Below the pieces are notes generated by a model that was given only the letters and a program-made list of their open reading frames with translations, had not been told where the DNA came from and did no database searches. This document shows, in pieces, positions 43,500-55,399 of a DNA stretch of 64,000 nucleotides. Location: positions 38,795,920 through 38,859,919 of the forward strand of contig OX104128.1 of assembly GCA_944470555.2 (NCBI GenBank), in the 5' to 3' direction. Source of the stretch: Heterobilharzia americana (Eukaryota; Platyhelminthes; Trematoda; Strigeidida; Schistosomatidae). Numbering within the stretch: the stretch's first letter is position 1; the number at the start of each line of letters is the position of its first letter. The translations under genes and the position numbers were made by a program.

Positions 43500-44500
43500 A
43501 AAGAAATCTATTCATCTTTTTTTAAATTTGTCAATATTGGGATGATATACATACAAAACCAAGCCGGAAAATCCTCTCGTATCCGGAGACGCACGTGCCT
43601 AAATGCACGCCCTATGTAACTTGTTCCACAGGAACAGTCAAACTGATGTATGCAAGAGGAGGGGCTAAGATTAGGTGAGCTATCCTCCTTTAGTCTCAGA
43701 ATGGACATTGGCCTACAACTGAATGATAAACAAAGCCGACTTGAATAAAACGTCCTATTGACTGCTCTAGCAGTTAGGCTTTGTGATAGAATATCACTTA
43801 CAGCATCCCCCACAAATTGTAAGCGGAGAAACAAAAGCTTCTTCTCCATTGTTATCAGTTCTTGTTGAAAACCAATGCAGTTGATGCATTGATGATGCTT
43901 TGATGAACTTATGCAAATATCCGTTTTCACTTAGAATATCATGGATGCACAGTAGTTCTTTTTCTACACACTCCTTGGGATGCTGCAGAACGGAATCAAT
44001 ACATATGCATCTATCAAAGACTAAAATAGTATCATTCACGTATCAACATTACAACTCCGTGTTGGCTGTTTGATCTTCCAAATGTTACCAAAAATATATC
44101 TTCAGATATTGGCCCCAATGGAGATCCCATAGCCACTCCGTCAACCTCTCTGTACAGATTACTTTTGAAGATGAACTGGACATTCCTTGTACAGTTTAGC
44201 AATGGTGCTTTTGAATTCATAATAGAACGTTAGTAAACAAATGTATGACATTTGGGGGTCCCATGAGTTTGTTTAAAACATTCAAGGTTTTTAATCTGTC
44301 TACAAGCTGAAGGTGTTTTTCATGCTTCATTTTGCTAACAAGTCACAAAGGTTGAAATAATTGTACTAGCCACTTAGCGATAGCATGGTAAGACTAGTCG
44401 ATCATGTCTAGGATAGGGCGAAGAGATGCCTCAGGTTTGCGTATTTTTGGTAGGCCATAAATTTGTGGAATCATGTTGCCCATAAGTGATAACCGGAGAA
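43500..44500 (-). mobile_element. Penelope-like element (family 4), defective
   Basis: Minus strand: QIYGLPKIRKPEASLRPILD (about 44.40-44.46 kb), then REVDGVAMGSPLGPISEDIF (44.10-44.15 kb, the PLE motif B region), YVNDTILVFD (44.02-44.04 kb; catalytic YVDD changed to YVND), ELLCIHDILSENGYLHKFI and FVSPLTICG in further frames. The GIY-YIG start, CIHQFDCSCGTSYIGRAFRH with both cysteines and YIG kept, and REDFPAWF run to about 43.55 kb. At least three frame changes. Distinct from families 1-3. Confidence 0.75.
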
Positions 44501-46335
44501 GAATCTATGTGGTAAAAATCATCTTAAAGATCTCATAACCCATAAGAATCTGAAGTTTGAAAATCAACCAAGAGATACAAACGTGTTTTTGAGCCTTAAT
44601 TTTCAACGCCACCATGCAATAACATCTTGGAAAACAGAATAATACCTGTTGCTACTGTGTTTTACTACCTGAAGGAAGCATCCAACTCCACTGACTGATC
44701 GATCTTGTTATAGTGTCTCGTACAGAAAACAGTACCTGAGAAACACCTAACTCTAATGAAGAATGTTACGATCAACATTTTTAGTGATTTCAGTTTTTAT
44801 GATACACAACTGTCTCAGGTGACTATTTTTACTGGTTAGGGTTGTACATATATTATGCATGCCAAACTTCTGAATATTCAGTCACACTAAGCTGTCTAAA
44901 ATAGTGAAGGGGTGGAAGGTTTGATATCAGTCACTCAGAAGTACTCATGAAGATATTGACTAAATTTTTGTGTTTGAAGAAGAGCAAAAGCTTATGGTTA
45001 CAGGTATTAGTTGGTATGCATCGAAGATAAACACGATAATGTGGGCAAGTTGAAATATTTTCTTACTCTGGCTCTCCAAAATCTTATTATTTTGTTAACA
45101 CTAGTTCCTGTCTTGTAAAGAATAGGTTACTGCTTAATTTTACATTCATGTGTATCTATAAATTCATATTCTTTTGTGGAGGTAACTATTTGAACTCGAC
45201 AAATCACTAAATTTAATAGTTGGGTACCCTCTTAGTAGCGAAAGAAATCTCACTCACTCGTTATGTGCCAGAATTCACAAAGTCTGATCATAAGACATAA
45301 CGTCTGTTGAAGCTGAAACTCTTAGAACAAAACTAGTGAATAAAGCATGCCTACAGAAGATTTATTGACAAAAACTTACAGAGATGAACTACCCTTTACC
45401 CGATTACCGTATAGAAGAAAATTTTAATCATCAGATTGTTCTCAACTAAGTGATTTCCTACATACTACCGTACAGTAGTCCTCCTTGAAAGGTTTTTGTA
45501 TTTAATTTTTTAAAATGGCAGACCACAAGATTTAGTTTAAGATGCAAACATAACGTATGTAAGCAGTTTAAGTCTAATGATCCCTGTTTTATTGATGATT
45601 GTGCATTGAATAATGTTACATTTGTGATGTAACTTGGTATGTGTTTTTCTTCGGATCTTTCCTGATCCTGGCACATCTAACTAATTTCCAGTAGGATCTT
45701 CCACCTAACTTACTACATTAGGAAGCTAAGAGTATCTAGTATAACTTAATCCTACCTCTTACGTTTTATCAGCTACATCTAGCCTAATCTCCTCCATTGT
45801 TGCCCTTTATTCTTTACTGGGTTGCTAAATAAAGGCTATGCTCTGTTGAGTAGAACTTCAAAGATTGTCGAAAGCATTAGTAGTGTAACTCTAAACCTTC
45901 TGATTGAAAACTGTTTTGAGAGCAGACATATTATCTCATGTAAAGGTATAGCAGGAGTTATTTTATCAAATGACCAGCAATCTCTTCACTCAGCTCTCTG
46001 AGTGTTAGTCGTCAGGCAAGACCAGAAGCGAGTATATACGATTTTACGCAATTACTACTCAGTATAAAAAAATTTACAATACCGTCTTTAGCTCGTATTC
46101 TGTATGAGGAAGAAAGTATCCGAAATGAACTAACTAATCTACTACTTTTTAAAGCGAGCTATTTAAGGATAACACAGCTTGCTATTGTTTAAGTATTATA
46201 AATGTAATTCCTAATGTGACTGTTTACCTAAGTTGACTTTGTATTTTCAATGAAGTTGTAGATGGAGTAAATATTCTTATCTTCGATATTTACGATTTAT
46301 ATCTGCTTCATTTTTCAGCATGTATACATATATTT
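44501..46335. other. non-coding, nothing recognised
   Basis: About 1.8 kb of AT-rich sequence. The short frame at 45458-45676 has no recognised motif. Possible N-terminal PLE remnants near 44.5 kb are not readable. Confidence 0.4.
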
Positions 46336-46339
46336 TATT

Positions 46340-46726
46340 GTAGTGGGTGCTACTGATAGGGATGGATATAAGTAGTATATGTTGAAAGGCCGACAAAAGT
46401 CATTGGTAATTACCAACGATGGGTAAATATTCTACCTGAAGAAACGCAAGAGACATTGAGGGCGTATTGAGATCAAGTTGAGGCAGGAGAAGAGGAGGAA
46501 ATGAAACATATTGTGTAAATCACTATTTTAATAGAAAGTGTATAATATTTCATCAATACTGTTCAAAGTGTCACAATAAAAATTCCTTCCTACATTTCGT
46601 TCTTTGTAGTAACCACTACACTACTACTGTTTAATTGATCCTAATATGATATACTAAAAATCCTGTAAAGTATTTTCCAAAATATCTTTCAGAATAAAGC
46701 CATTATTATTATTATTATTATTGGAA
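46340..46726 (+). repeat. unnamed repeat with a short ORF and an (ATT)n tail
   Basis: Contains VVYVERPTKVIGNYQRWVNI, then LPEETQETLRAY, a stop, DQVEAGEEEEMKHIV and TAA (46372-46518). The same unit occurs inverted at 50078-50275. Upstream identity begins near gtgggtgctactgat (46344). It ends in aataaagcc(att)n near 46726, like the tail of a retroposed sequence. Family not recognised. Confidence 0.55.
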
Positions 46727-47350
46727 AACTTTTGAATTCAAAGTGGATACAATGGGTGAAGTATGAGAAAGCCATCTGTTGAAGTGTATCAATAAAAACT
46801 TTTTTCTGCTAGCTTGTAGTAGTTATTCTGAAGCGATTAAATATTCTACTGATGAACACAATATTTACTCATCGTCTTCGTAGGTAATCAATCAATCAGT
46901 TAATCAGGTGATTTGTGAAACCATTAGCAGAATATCTATTAAAGCGTTTGAGTGTTTGAGAAGACCAACATTATGAAAAAATAAAAGATGGATTACTAAA
47001 CACGGCAGCTGTCTTATTCATTCAGTGGATATTTTTCGTTGGCTTCGTTCTTCATTCTTCATGATATCTCATTCACCCTGAGATTTTATTAAATTTATTT
47101 CACCTTATTACAAGTCATTTGTGATTGGTGATATTTCATCCTTTTTGAAAATTAGTCGTGCAAAATGTTGTTTGTTACTGTTAGTAATCATTACTACTGT
47201 TAACATTTTTATCAGCATCTTAGCTAAACATTATCTTTATTATTTGTTGATAGTTGTAATTTTCCTTTGTTATATTAGATTGAGTTGTTCAACCGGTGCT
47301 GGCAGATGGTCTCATATGAGGATGCCTTGATACTGCCATATGTTCATGAT
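46727..47350. other. non-coding, nothing recognised
   Basis: AT-rich; the hydrophobic frame at 47121-47330 is probably compositional. Confidence 0.35.
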
Positions 47351-47356
47351 GTAAGG

Positions 47357-47462
47357 TTCATCTTGGTGGTTAGCAGTGAAATCTAGGATGCGCGTTTCAT
47401 CCTATTCGAGACTCGTCAGCTGAACGTACCTGCACACCAGTGAGTGATGTTGTTGTTCATTC
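47357..47462 (-). repeat. Sm-alpha-like SINE, 5'-truncated
   Basis: Matches 37680-37790: same end block, ribozyme and gtacctgc...ccagtgagtgatgttgtt. The tRNA-like head is missing. Confidence 0.7.
47385..47424 (-). ncRNA. hammerhead ribozyme motif, partly decayed
   Basis: Minus strand: CTGACGAG (47412-47419), TCT, CGAAT, AGGAT, GAAA (47395-47398), ACGC/GCAT (47388-47395), cleavage C at 47387. Core nucleotides are intact. Stem II now relies on two G-U pairs and stem III has a C-A mismatch, so activity is probably reduced. Confidence 0.65.
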
Positions 47463-49320
47463 TACTACCAACCCTATCCAAGTCAATTACTATTATTAGC
47501 ATAATTTTGAATAGTTCATTTATGACTATGTTTTGGTTACTGAAATTTATCAGATGATCCTTATCATAACTATAACAATTTGCGTGTGTTACCTGTGTTT
47601 CATTACGTTGGGAACAATTACAGTGGTTCCGTCTCCATAAAATTAGGATTTTGTATTGTTGAAAGTATCTGAGTACTTTATTTACCATTCCTGAACTGAA
47701 CTGGGTCAGTTCACAGTTGGCTATGATGAATTTAATTTGAAGATTCTGTCTAAATTTGGAGATTATTGCCTATATGGAAGATTTTGAGGCTATGAGGTGA
47801 ACTTATTACATTAAGTTTATAATCTCAACTCATGTAATCATAAATCAATTTCTCTCACCATTTACACAAGAAGTAAGAACAAATTATTGTAAAAATAATT
47901 AGTAACCTTAGTCTGACCATTCAGGAAGACGCATTCAGTGGCAGTAAGCTGAAAGAGTACCTTTAATCCTAATTAACCCATTAATTCACCATTGTCAATC
48001 AGTGTTATGATAATTTTCACATTTTAGTGTTTACACAGTTGATAGAAATAGATTGGTGATCATTTTATACTGCCATGTAAATCTTACGACATTATCATAT
48101 CTTGGATATAGGTTATAAAACTCAGAAAATCGACTGTGTTTTCTCAGATCTTTGTAATGAAATGTCTTGTGCTCAAGTGTGAGTAGCAACACTGAAAGTA
48201 ATATGCAGATATATTTCACATAGGATAACATATTCATTCTATGCTCCACTAGGAATCACTGTCAGGCAAACAGTATCTTAATACATTGCAATAATACTGA
48301 TTTCTCCGTATATAATGCTTAGACACAGGTAATCTTAACTTACTGAATGAAAAAAATGCGCATAAAATTGTCTATGGGTGTACTGACTATGCAATAGTTT
48401 CTGTTTTTTTCCGAAAAAATGTCCAGCAAATGAACAGAGGTGAGGAATTCTGAAGTACTTGTCACTATATACTATATAGTCTTATTTAAGTAAACTGTGG
48501 AATACTGTCTTGTATACGAATGAATTTTCCATACAACTATAAGAGACTGTCAGTTTAAACTGTCACTAGTAGCATGACTAATAATATCCATTAGTGGAAG
48601 TTTGAAATTTTCTCTTCATATTTTCGATAACTGCAATAAATAAGATGTGATATAAATCTGAATTTTCGTAATTCATGATAGTTTATAATGAATAATATTG
48701 AGCCAATGAATGACAAATTAAAGCATTAAACTTTCAGTAGTAATTAAGTAGTAATTTAAGGTTGAAAAAATAATGTTATCAAAAATTTTCTTTTTTTTCA
48801 AATAATAAATTATCCCATAAATTATAGCTGGAAATAATCCTTAAGACAAAGTGGAACAGATATCTTTAGTCGGTTCCATAATATTTTGAATAAGCAGTGA
48901 TAATGTACAGTCTGTTTCAGGAGAGTAGAATTTCCTGAAAAACAACATGAGAGCTGTAAAAGGTGAAATATTGGACAACTAAAACTGAACTGAATATATC
49001 ATATGGATATGAGTTATTTCCACTTGTATAGGGAGTATTTGATGCTAGAAACTGCAGATTGTGGACTACAGTAAGCTGTGAATACTTAATTATGTGTCAA
49101 ATATAACACATTTAGCCTGACGATATTTTCTAGTCATCATAGAGAATATAGATGAATTCAGACTTGCTTTTAGGAGTCATCAGTGAGAATCTGAATTCCG
49201 ACAATCCTCATTATTAATATAAATGACCTGTTAATGGTAAATTGTTTGAGTATATTTCTACCCAGGCTATTCGATTGGTTAAAGTTCATAAATTAAACTT
49301 TCTATTCATTTTGATGATTC
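47463..49320. other. non-coding, nothing recognised
   Basis: About 1.9 kb of AT-rich DNA. Frames at 47416-47688 and 48031-48249 (-) have no recognised motifs. Confidence 0.4.
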
Positions 49321-49329
49321 GTGGAAATT

Positions 49330-49800
49330 TGTTGATTTCGCGGAATGACATCAGTTGGAAATCCACTGGAGGTCTGCGAGCAGTCGACTTTAGTTCCTTC
49401 TTTCATTCAATGCCATCACTGTTTACCTATCATCATGTCTGACAAAATTTTCTCACTGATCACTGCTTCTCATTGAAACTTCGGTAAATGTCATATCAAA
49501 CCAAGTCTATAATGGACAATCCATATCGGACGCGATGACAGTTAATCAACGATAGGATTGAATTAAAATCCCTATTATATCACAAACTGGCCAAAACAGG
49601 AAAATGTGGACTATCGAACTCCAACCTAGTTGCTTAATTGTGATATGCTGGCCGAGGAAACTTAAGGTCTTCGGTTTGTTCTCTGAAGAGATCGTAGGTG
49701 AGAGCTCCTGAAGAGTTTTAGATTAGGATGAAACAGTTATCCTGTGGTTTCAGGTCTTCAACGGTTCTTCAGTCCGTGATAAATACCAACTTAAACTTTC
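49330..49800. repeat. composite inverted hammerhead-SINE element, strongly eroded
   Basis: The minus arm begins at aatgacatcagttggaaat (49344-49362). The centre includes tctcattgaaacttcggtaa (49468-49487). The plus arm at 49620-49800 carries gatatgctggccgagg, a decayed core ctcctgaagagtttta...attaggatgaaacag, and the end ttcagtccgtgataaataccaactt. Order and orientation match 36.79 and 55.40 kb. Confidence 0.5.
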
Positions 49801-50077
49801 CACCAGAAGTATGCTGTCCACAAACGTTTTCTTAGCAAGATGGAAAATCTGAGGGTTAATCTCAAATACTTATTTATCTCACCAGTTTTGTTTGTTCTGA
49901 TATACTTTACCTGTAATACACGAGTTTCAGAAAGTACGCTGTATCGTAGCAATATGAACGTTACAGTTATCTACCTTTTATAAATACAACACCGAGTTAT
50001 TACTATATTGAGAAATTCGTTCCCAGTGCCAGCTTTATAACAAATGAGACAGTCGTTAAATATGATACACCTTGTAC

Positions 50078-50275
50078 TTAAACCGTCATTTGCAAAATAT
50101 GCTTCATTTCCTCTTCCGCTTCTTTCTTGATTTGCTCTTCATACTCCTGCCTTGTCTCTTGCGTTTCTCCTGGCGGAATCCTTACCCATTGTTGGTAACT
50201 CCCTATGATTTCTGCCACCCTCTCAACATATACTACTTATATCCATTCCTATCAGCAGCGCCCACTGCACCACTA
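50078..50275 (-). CDS. short ORF of an unnamed repeat (inverted copy of 46.37 kb)
   Basis: Minus-strand frame open from 50236 to TAA at 50078-50080: VVYVERVAEIIGSYQQWVRI, PPGETQETRQEYEEQIKK, EAEEEMKHILQMTV. No stop, unlike the copy at 46.37 kb. A predicted helical, Glu/Lys/Gln-rich C-terminal half. Upstream shared sequence starts near gcagtgggcgctgctgat. Could be a retroposed piece of a host gene or the ORF of an unclassified element; no family recognised. Confidence 0.4.
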
Positions 50276-50339
50276 CTACTTATTTCTGTTTGTGATATGA
50301 ATAAGTCAGTTACTCAGTATGAATATTCCCAGTAAAATG

Positions 50340-50960
50340 TTATAACAACTAGGGTTAAACTTCAGTTTGAAGTGAATCTGACTTATCTAGGTTGTTTTTA
50401 GGTTCATTCAACCTTAGCGCAAAACACACCCTATTGACTAAGTCTCATAGTTTCGTATTTTTGATGTGATCTGATGTGATAATAATAGTAAAAAGAACAC
50501 TAAGATTTTATTCTTTCCTGAAATAATTTACTATGAACTTTATTATGCTTATCAGACAGTCAAAATCATACAGTTAGTTCAGTCAGAATGTTAAAAGTCA
50601 ACATATTTGTGGTTAGTAATCAGATAACAAACCAACGACTACTACTCATAATAATATAATATTCAAGTACAATTTACAGCTATGAATTTAAGTGAGCGGC
50701 CAACCATGTCATATAGTGGATACAATTCTCAAAACGTTTTGCTTAGTTATTTTGTCTAGTTTGATTCGTAGATTAGTAGTAAAAACAATTATGACGTGGT
50801 ATGAATCAGTATATTTGGGATGAGGTATTGTTATATTTCTATTTTCAATGATCGTCAGGTCTTTCTTTTCTGATAGTGTATTTCCATGCCATTTACGTTA
50901 ACCTCTGAAAAAATCAGCTTTTATTCGTAATTTTCTGGGCTTATTGGTTTCAAATTGATA
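50340..50960. other. non-coding, nothing recognised
   Basis: AT-rich; no supported feature. Confidence 0.4.
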
Positions 50961-50964
50961 TTCA

Positions 50965-51410
50965 CTACAGACTGATATCAGTTGGAGAATCATGACAAAC
51001 TTGAATGCACTGGAAGGATGTTGTCATCATGATATGAGACTCCGAAGCAGTGCGCACCCACGACCTTGCAAGCAGACGATTTTAGGACCTACGGTTTTCA
51101 TGTCAACCACGTTGCCATTGAGCTACTTGATCTAGGTTCAGTGGTTCTCGCTTTCCTACTTCTATCATTCACGATATAGTGCAAAAACGTGAACCATTAA
51201 ATACTAACATAGTGGCTCAATAGTAATCTGCTGAACATGCAATTTGGAGGTCATGGGCTTGATTCCCGACACGGTCATGCATACAGTGTCGAAGAGTTCC
51301 GTACTAGGAGGAAACAGCTTTCCACTGTTCCCAGTTCTTCAATGGCTCTCCAGAGGATGTCAGTATGTGATGTGTATCAACTTGAAATCATTTTTATTCT
51401 AACTGGAGAG
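50965..51410. repeat. composite inverted hammerhead-SINE element, strongly eroded
   Basis: The minus arm (50970-51180) has agactgatatcagttggag, atgagactccgaagcagtgcgcacc (decayed core) and ggttttcatgtcaaccacgttgccattgag. The plus arm (51210-51410) has ctcaatagtaatctgctgaacatgc, B-box-like gggcttgattcccg, and agagttccgtactaggaggaaacagc. Both cores have lost invariant bases. Confidence 0.5.
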
Positions 51411-51960
51411 TTGAATTTGAGCATAACACTTAAACAAATTTAGTAGGACCTGTATAGTAACAAAATCAACAGTGTTTGCTCTTACTATATGCAGTATAAC
51501 ACTGTGGTAACAACGCAGTATTTTTGTACTTGTATTTGTTTTCCAAAAGGCCGCCTTCTGAACAATTCAAACATCCTTAGCATTTTCATTCAGTGAACAA
51601 TATATTTAACTATCGTTAAACAGAATTCTTCAACTGTATGTATAATTCTCTGACGATAAGTAGCTCTAAAGAGCTTTCCTGTTGATAGTCTCAAGATTTT
51701 ATTGAGGTTTTTCAATTACTCACCCATATATTTCACTAAACTACTGATATATCTGCTAGGGTTCATAGTGTTAAATGTTAAGTTAACTATTAGATGTGAT
51801 ACAAAACTAAATTCTCTATTGATTAATGAATTATGTTGAAAATTGAAACACTCAGAGAAACACAAGAAATAACTGTCATGTCTTTGAGTTTTCTTTGTCT
51901 TCTTAATTTGTTCCTTCTTGTTCTTCATTTTAACGAAACTGTACCAACAATAAGTCCTCT
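51411..51960. other. non-coding, nothing recognised
   Basis: AT-rich; the frame at 51716-51928 (-) is low complexity. Confidence 0.35.
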
Positions 51961-51977
51961 CTTTTAATCTGTTATTA

Positions 51978-52432
51978 ATCTGCTTCTGTATGGTTCAGAG
52001 ACTTGGCGCGTTACGAAAGAGATTTACAACAAACTACAGACATTCATCAACAACTGCTTATGCTGGCTCGCTACTGAAGATCAGATGGATTGCCAGAATA
52101 ATGAGAATAAGCAACAAGGAGCTGAGTGGACGAACCAACCAAGAAGCTATCGCTGAACAGATGTGCACTGGAAGGAAGTGGAGATGGACTTGATTGGGCA
52201 TACACTGGAAAGGCCGACTGAGGACATCACGCGGTAGGCCAGGTACTCGAGTGGAATCCCCATGGGAAGCGACGAGTTGGACGTCGGTGTCGAGTGTGAC
52301 ATGGAGGAGATGGTGTGAGGAGTAAATGAGAGGTTGTTGGCTGTTGTGGAGCCAGGTTGAAAAGATTTCAGAGAACAGAGTTCATTGGAGACGTGCTAGT
52401 GAAGCTCTATGTTCCATTAGGAACCCGTTTCG
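51978..52432 (+). mobile_element. SR2-like RTE, 5'-truncated 3' end
   Basis: Reads YGSETWRVTKEIYNKLQTFI-type coding (51985-52045), QMDCQNNENKQQGAEW region, KEVEMDLIG with the shared 4-base disruption (52190), and VTWRRWCEE to ITSLEVLCSIRNP (52425). The usual (TAA)n tail is missing; the element ends abruptly at gaaccc (52427). Confidence 0.75.
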
Positions 52433-53060
52433 GTCATCTTACTTTGAGCAATACCGCCTTTAGTCCTCTTGAATCGTGGTAACTTACCATGGATTGACTT
52501 ATTTGTGCAACTTAAAATGAACTGATAATACATTTACTTAGAAGGGATATTTCAGTTGTTCAATTGTATTTTGATATCAGTATTCCTTGCAACTTTCGAA
52601 ACGACTTTCAGATAAACGAAATATATTTTTTAGAATAAAACCTTTCAGTAGAATTTATGGTTTAGAGCTGAGAAACAAACATCTGAACTACTAATCCAAC
52701 TTCATATACTAAGTTACCCTAAAGAAATTGGATAATGCGGTGAGAATACCATTTGAAGAATAAGATTATGAGTTTATTTCAAAGAATTTTCATTAGGTGA
52801 ATAAAATCTGAATAAATTAGTAAGTAAACTTTATGACCAACATTATCATACCTAATATTGAGAGTCCTAATGCCTTGAAGAAAAGAACAGAAATGCAGAA
52901 ACAAATAACAGATAAACCAAAGTGAGAATTACATGTATCCAGTTTGTCTCACTGAATTTGTTACGTAGGCATATTTTGTATTCTGAACTGTGATGCATTC
53001 CCATCTTAAAAATATTACCTGATTTCTAAAGACGTTATATAAATATTCATTATTGTCATT
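52433..53060. other. non-coding, nothing recognised
   Basis: AT-rich stretch; no supported feature. Confidence 0.4.
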
Positions 53061-53067
53061 ATTTAAG

Positions 53068-53179
53068 TTGGCAGAAGAGGCAGGGCAGAGAAGATGGGAC
53101 TTCCTTCAGGTGAACGTAGAGAAGACGCAGGCCATGAAGATATCCAACGACGACGACGACCATCACCACCACCGCCACC

Positions 53180-53211
<32 letters not shown>

Positions 53212-53690
53212 GCACTAATCACCATCAACGGAAGAAACCTAAAGGAAGTTGTCTCTTTCACCTATCTAGGCAGCATCGTTCCAACTACAGGTGGTGGTGG
53301 CGGCACAGATGACGATGTCAAAGTCAGGATCGGAAATACAGCAAGACAGGCTTTCATTAATATGAAACCAACCAGTGTGAAGATCAGCTGCACTGCGTTC
53401 AGCATAAAGCTTGAACAAGATTCTGATTTTTAACACCAACAACAAGCCAGTGCTTATATATGGTTCAGAAACTTGGCGCGTCATGAGTGGAATCCCAAGG
53501 GGAAACGACGATTTTGGTGTCTGAAGTGAGGGTGACACAGAAGAGATAGTGTTAGGAAGAAATGAAAGCTTGTGGGCAGTTGTGGAGTCAGGTTGAACAG
53601 ACTGCAGGGAAAAGATTGGGGTGGAGATGTGATCTTGAAGCCATTATGTTCCACTAGGAACCCAGGTGATAAATAATAATGAATAATAAA
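53068..53690 (+). mobile_element. SR2-like RTE 3' fragment with expanded His/Gln linker
   Basis: Begins AEEAGQRRWDFLQVNVEKTQ (53070-53130), then the tract DDDDHHHHRHHHHHHQQQQQQ (53145-53211), TINGRNLKEVVSFTYLGSIV and GGGGGTDDDVKVRIGNTARQ in one open frame to 53433. After a jump (about 53480), tail sequences lead to the end with a short AATAATGAATAATAAA-type tail at 53690. About 250 bases of the usual tail are missing near 53480. Confidence 0.8.
53145..53216. repeat. (GAC)n-(CAC)n-(CAA)n compound trinucleotide tract
   Basis: gacgacgacgac, then caccaccaccgccaccacc, then caacaacaacaac; in frame within the RTE ORF fragment. Confidence 0.9.
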
Positions 53691-54190
53691 TAATTATTTA
53701 CTCACTTATCCAGGTCATATGCAGCTGCTGATGAAATTCACTTGGAATAAAGTGACCATTTTATTCTGCTAATTTTGTTCCCCTTGCGTTATTTAGATCT
53801 TTTTACAATGCTGTGGAGTAATGTGTAATTACTTCAAAGTATATTCAAAATAAAATTAACTGTTTGCGAAATATACAGTTCATGGATAAGAATCTCATCA
53901 AGATGCTCTATTGAAACCCAATCAGTCAGATTATATAATTTTATCAGCCTGGTACCATAGTTGGCATGAAGATTGCAAACATGAAAGCTGTACAAGACAT
54001 ACTACTGAAGGACTTGAGTAGTTGCAGATGGTCAGAACAAGTTAACCTAAACGACTGAAGGATATTTCAGTCATCTTAGGCAGAAGTGATAAGCAGTGTG
54101 TGGAGATTGATTCACCTCAGAGAACTAAGCCATCCAAACTACTCAAATCCCAACTGATTCCAGCAGATTTGTCGTACTAAGGATCAAATC
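53691..54190. other. non-coding, nothing recognised
   Basis: AT-rich; may include the 3' untranslated part of the PLE on the minus strand that follows. Confidence 0.35.
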
Positions 54191-54194
54191 AGAC

Positions 54195-54650
54195 GTTTGC
54201 AAATCACCTAGTCTGTGGTGATGATGAATTTATGAGCTTGAACATAGACGAGTAGAACAGCTGTCCAGTGTCTAAACCGCATTGATCTGGCAAGTGAACA
54301 AAGCTGATCGGTGTGAGTGGTTTCATGTCGACCATTTTCAAGGTGTTCTTGATGGCTGATATAAGGGTTTTCCGCTTTGCATTTCGAAAGAAATGTCCGA
54401 AGTTGATCTTCGTTGCTACTTTATTTAACCATCCTGGAAGGGTTTCTCGAATACTAGAAATTAAACTTCTAACTATGTAGTCAGCCGAACCATTCCCATC
54501 TGACCAGTCACATATATAAATGGACAATAAGGTGCTTATCAAGAATTTGAAACAATTAGTCCCTTTTATGAATTTGGATAACTCATTTTCGGGTCTTGAT
54601 AACACAAACATGTCGAAAATCATAGATTGTAAGGCTTATTTAAATCCATC
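54195..54650 (-). mobile_element. Penelope-like element (family 6), GIY-YIG end
   Basis: One open minus-strand frame, 54623-54204: SIYICDWSDGNGSADYIVRSLISSI (the GIY-YIG start; YIG reads YIV), RETLPGWLN (the helix found as RELLPSWL in family 2 and REDFPAWF in family 4), then SAIKNTLKMVDMKPLTPISF. The catalytic Gly of YIG is lost. Upstream RT is not readable. Ends near 54195. Confidence 0.6.
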
Positions 54651-55290
54651 TGAATGTATTATCACCTTATATCTCACTGATCACATCGTCTGTAAACTGC
54701 AGCCAAATGTTTAATCATTTGTCAGCCGCTGAAATATAATACACTTCTTTCTGATTGGATGAGGACACCAGTTCTTGATTGGTACGTTCAGTAACATTAG
54801 GGAATACTGATTTTTCGCAATAACTGAACACTTAAGAGTTTATATCAGATTTTATTAACAAAAGAATAAACTTTAGGCACTCTTGTAGAATGTAATTCTA
54901 TTTTCATTTGTGTTAGATACATCAAACAGTAAAACACTATCGAGTAAATAGGACTGAAATAGTTCATCGTAATTCACTTGTATTGAAGGCAAAAGAAGGT
55001 TTTCCTAAACATGTTTCTATTTATGGATATATTTGTTCTTTCCAACGAAAGAACACTATGACATGCCGTTTAAAGTTTCAACCTCATCTCTCTATGTAAA
55101 CTGTTTTGCCACTTCATTGAACCTACTGAAAATAATTCCAATCTATGCATCATCCGCATGCTAGCAAATAAATTCTAATTTTTCAGTCAATAAGTCTGAT
55201 TTATCTTGGATTCGACTGACATAAATATTTTGTTTCTATGATGTTATTTGATAGTTACTATACTGTAAGTACTACTTAAGTTCTTTGAAG
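54651..55290. other. non-coding, nothing recognised
   Basis: AT-rich stretch; possibly decayed upstream PLE sequence. Confidence 0.35.
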
Positions 55291-55297
55291 CTTCAAC

Positions 55298-55388
55298 CTG
55301 TGTTCTCTGAGTTGGGTTGTTTGATCGTGAAGCTATCATCGTCTTTCTGGACGACATCATCAGCACTAATTGCAGTATGAAGTTGGCC
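55298..55388 (+). repeat. solo terminal-repeat fragment of PLE family 3
   Basis: tgtgttctctgagttgggtt, then gatcgtgaagctatcatcgt, ggacgacatcatcagcacta. Matches 40670-40760 and the inverted end at 62660-62770, with no PLE coding next to it. Confidence 0.65.
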
Positions 55389-55399
55389 CCACCGGTTAC

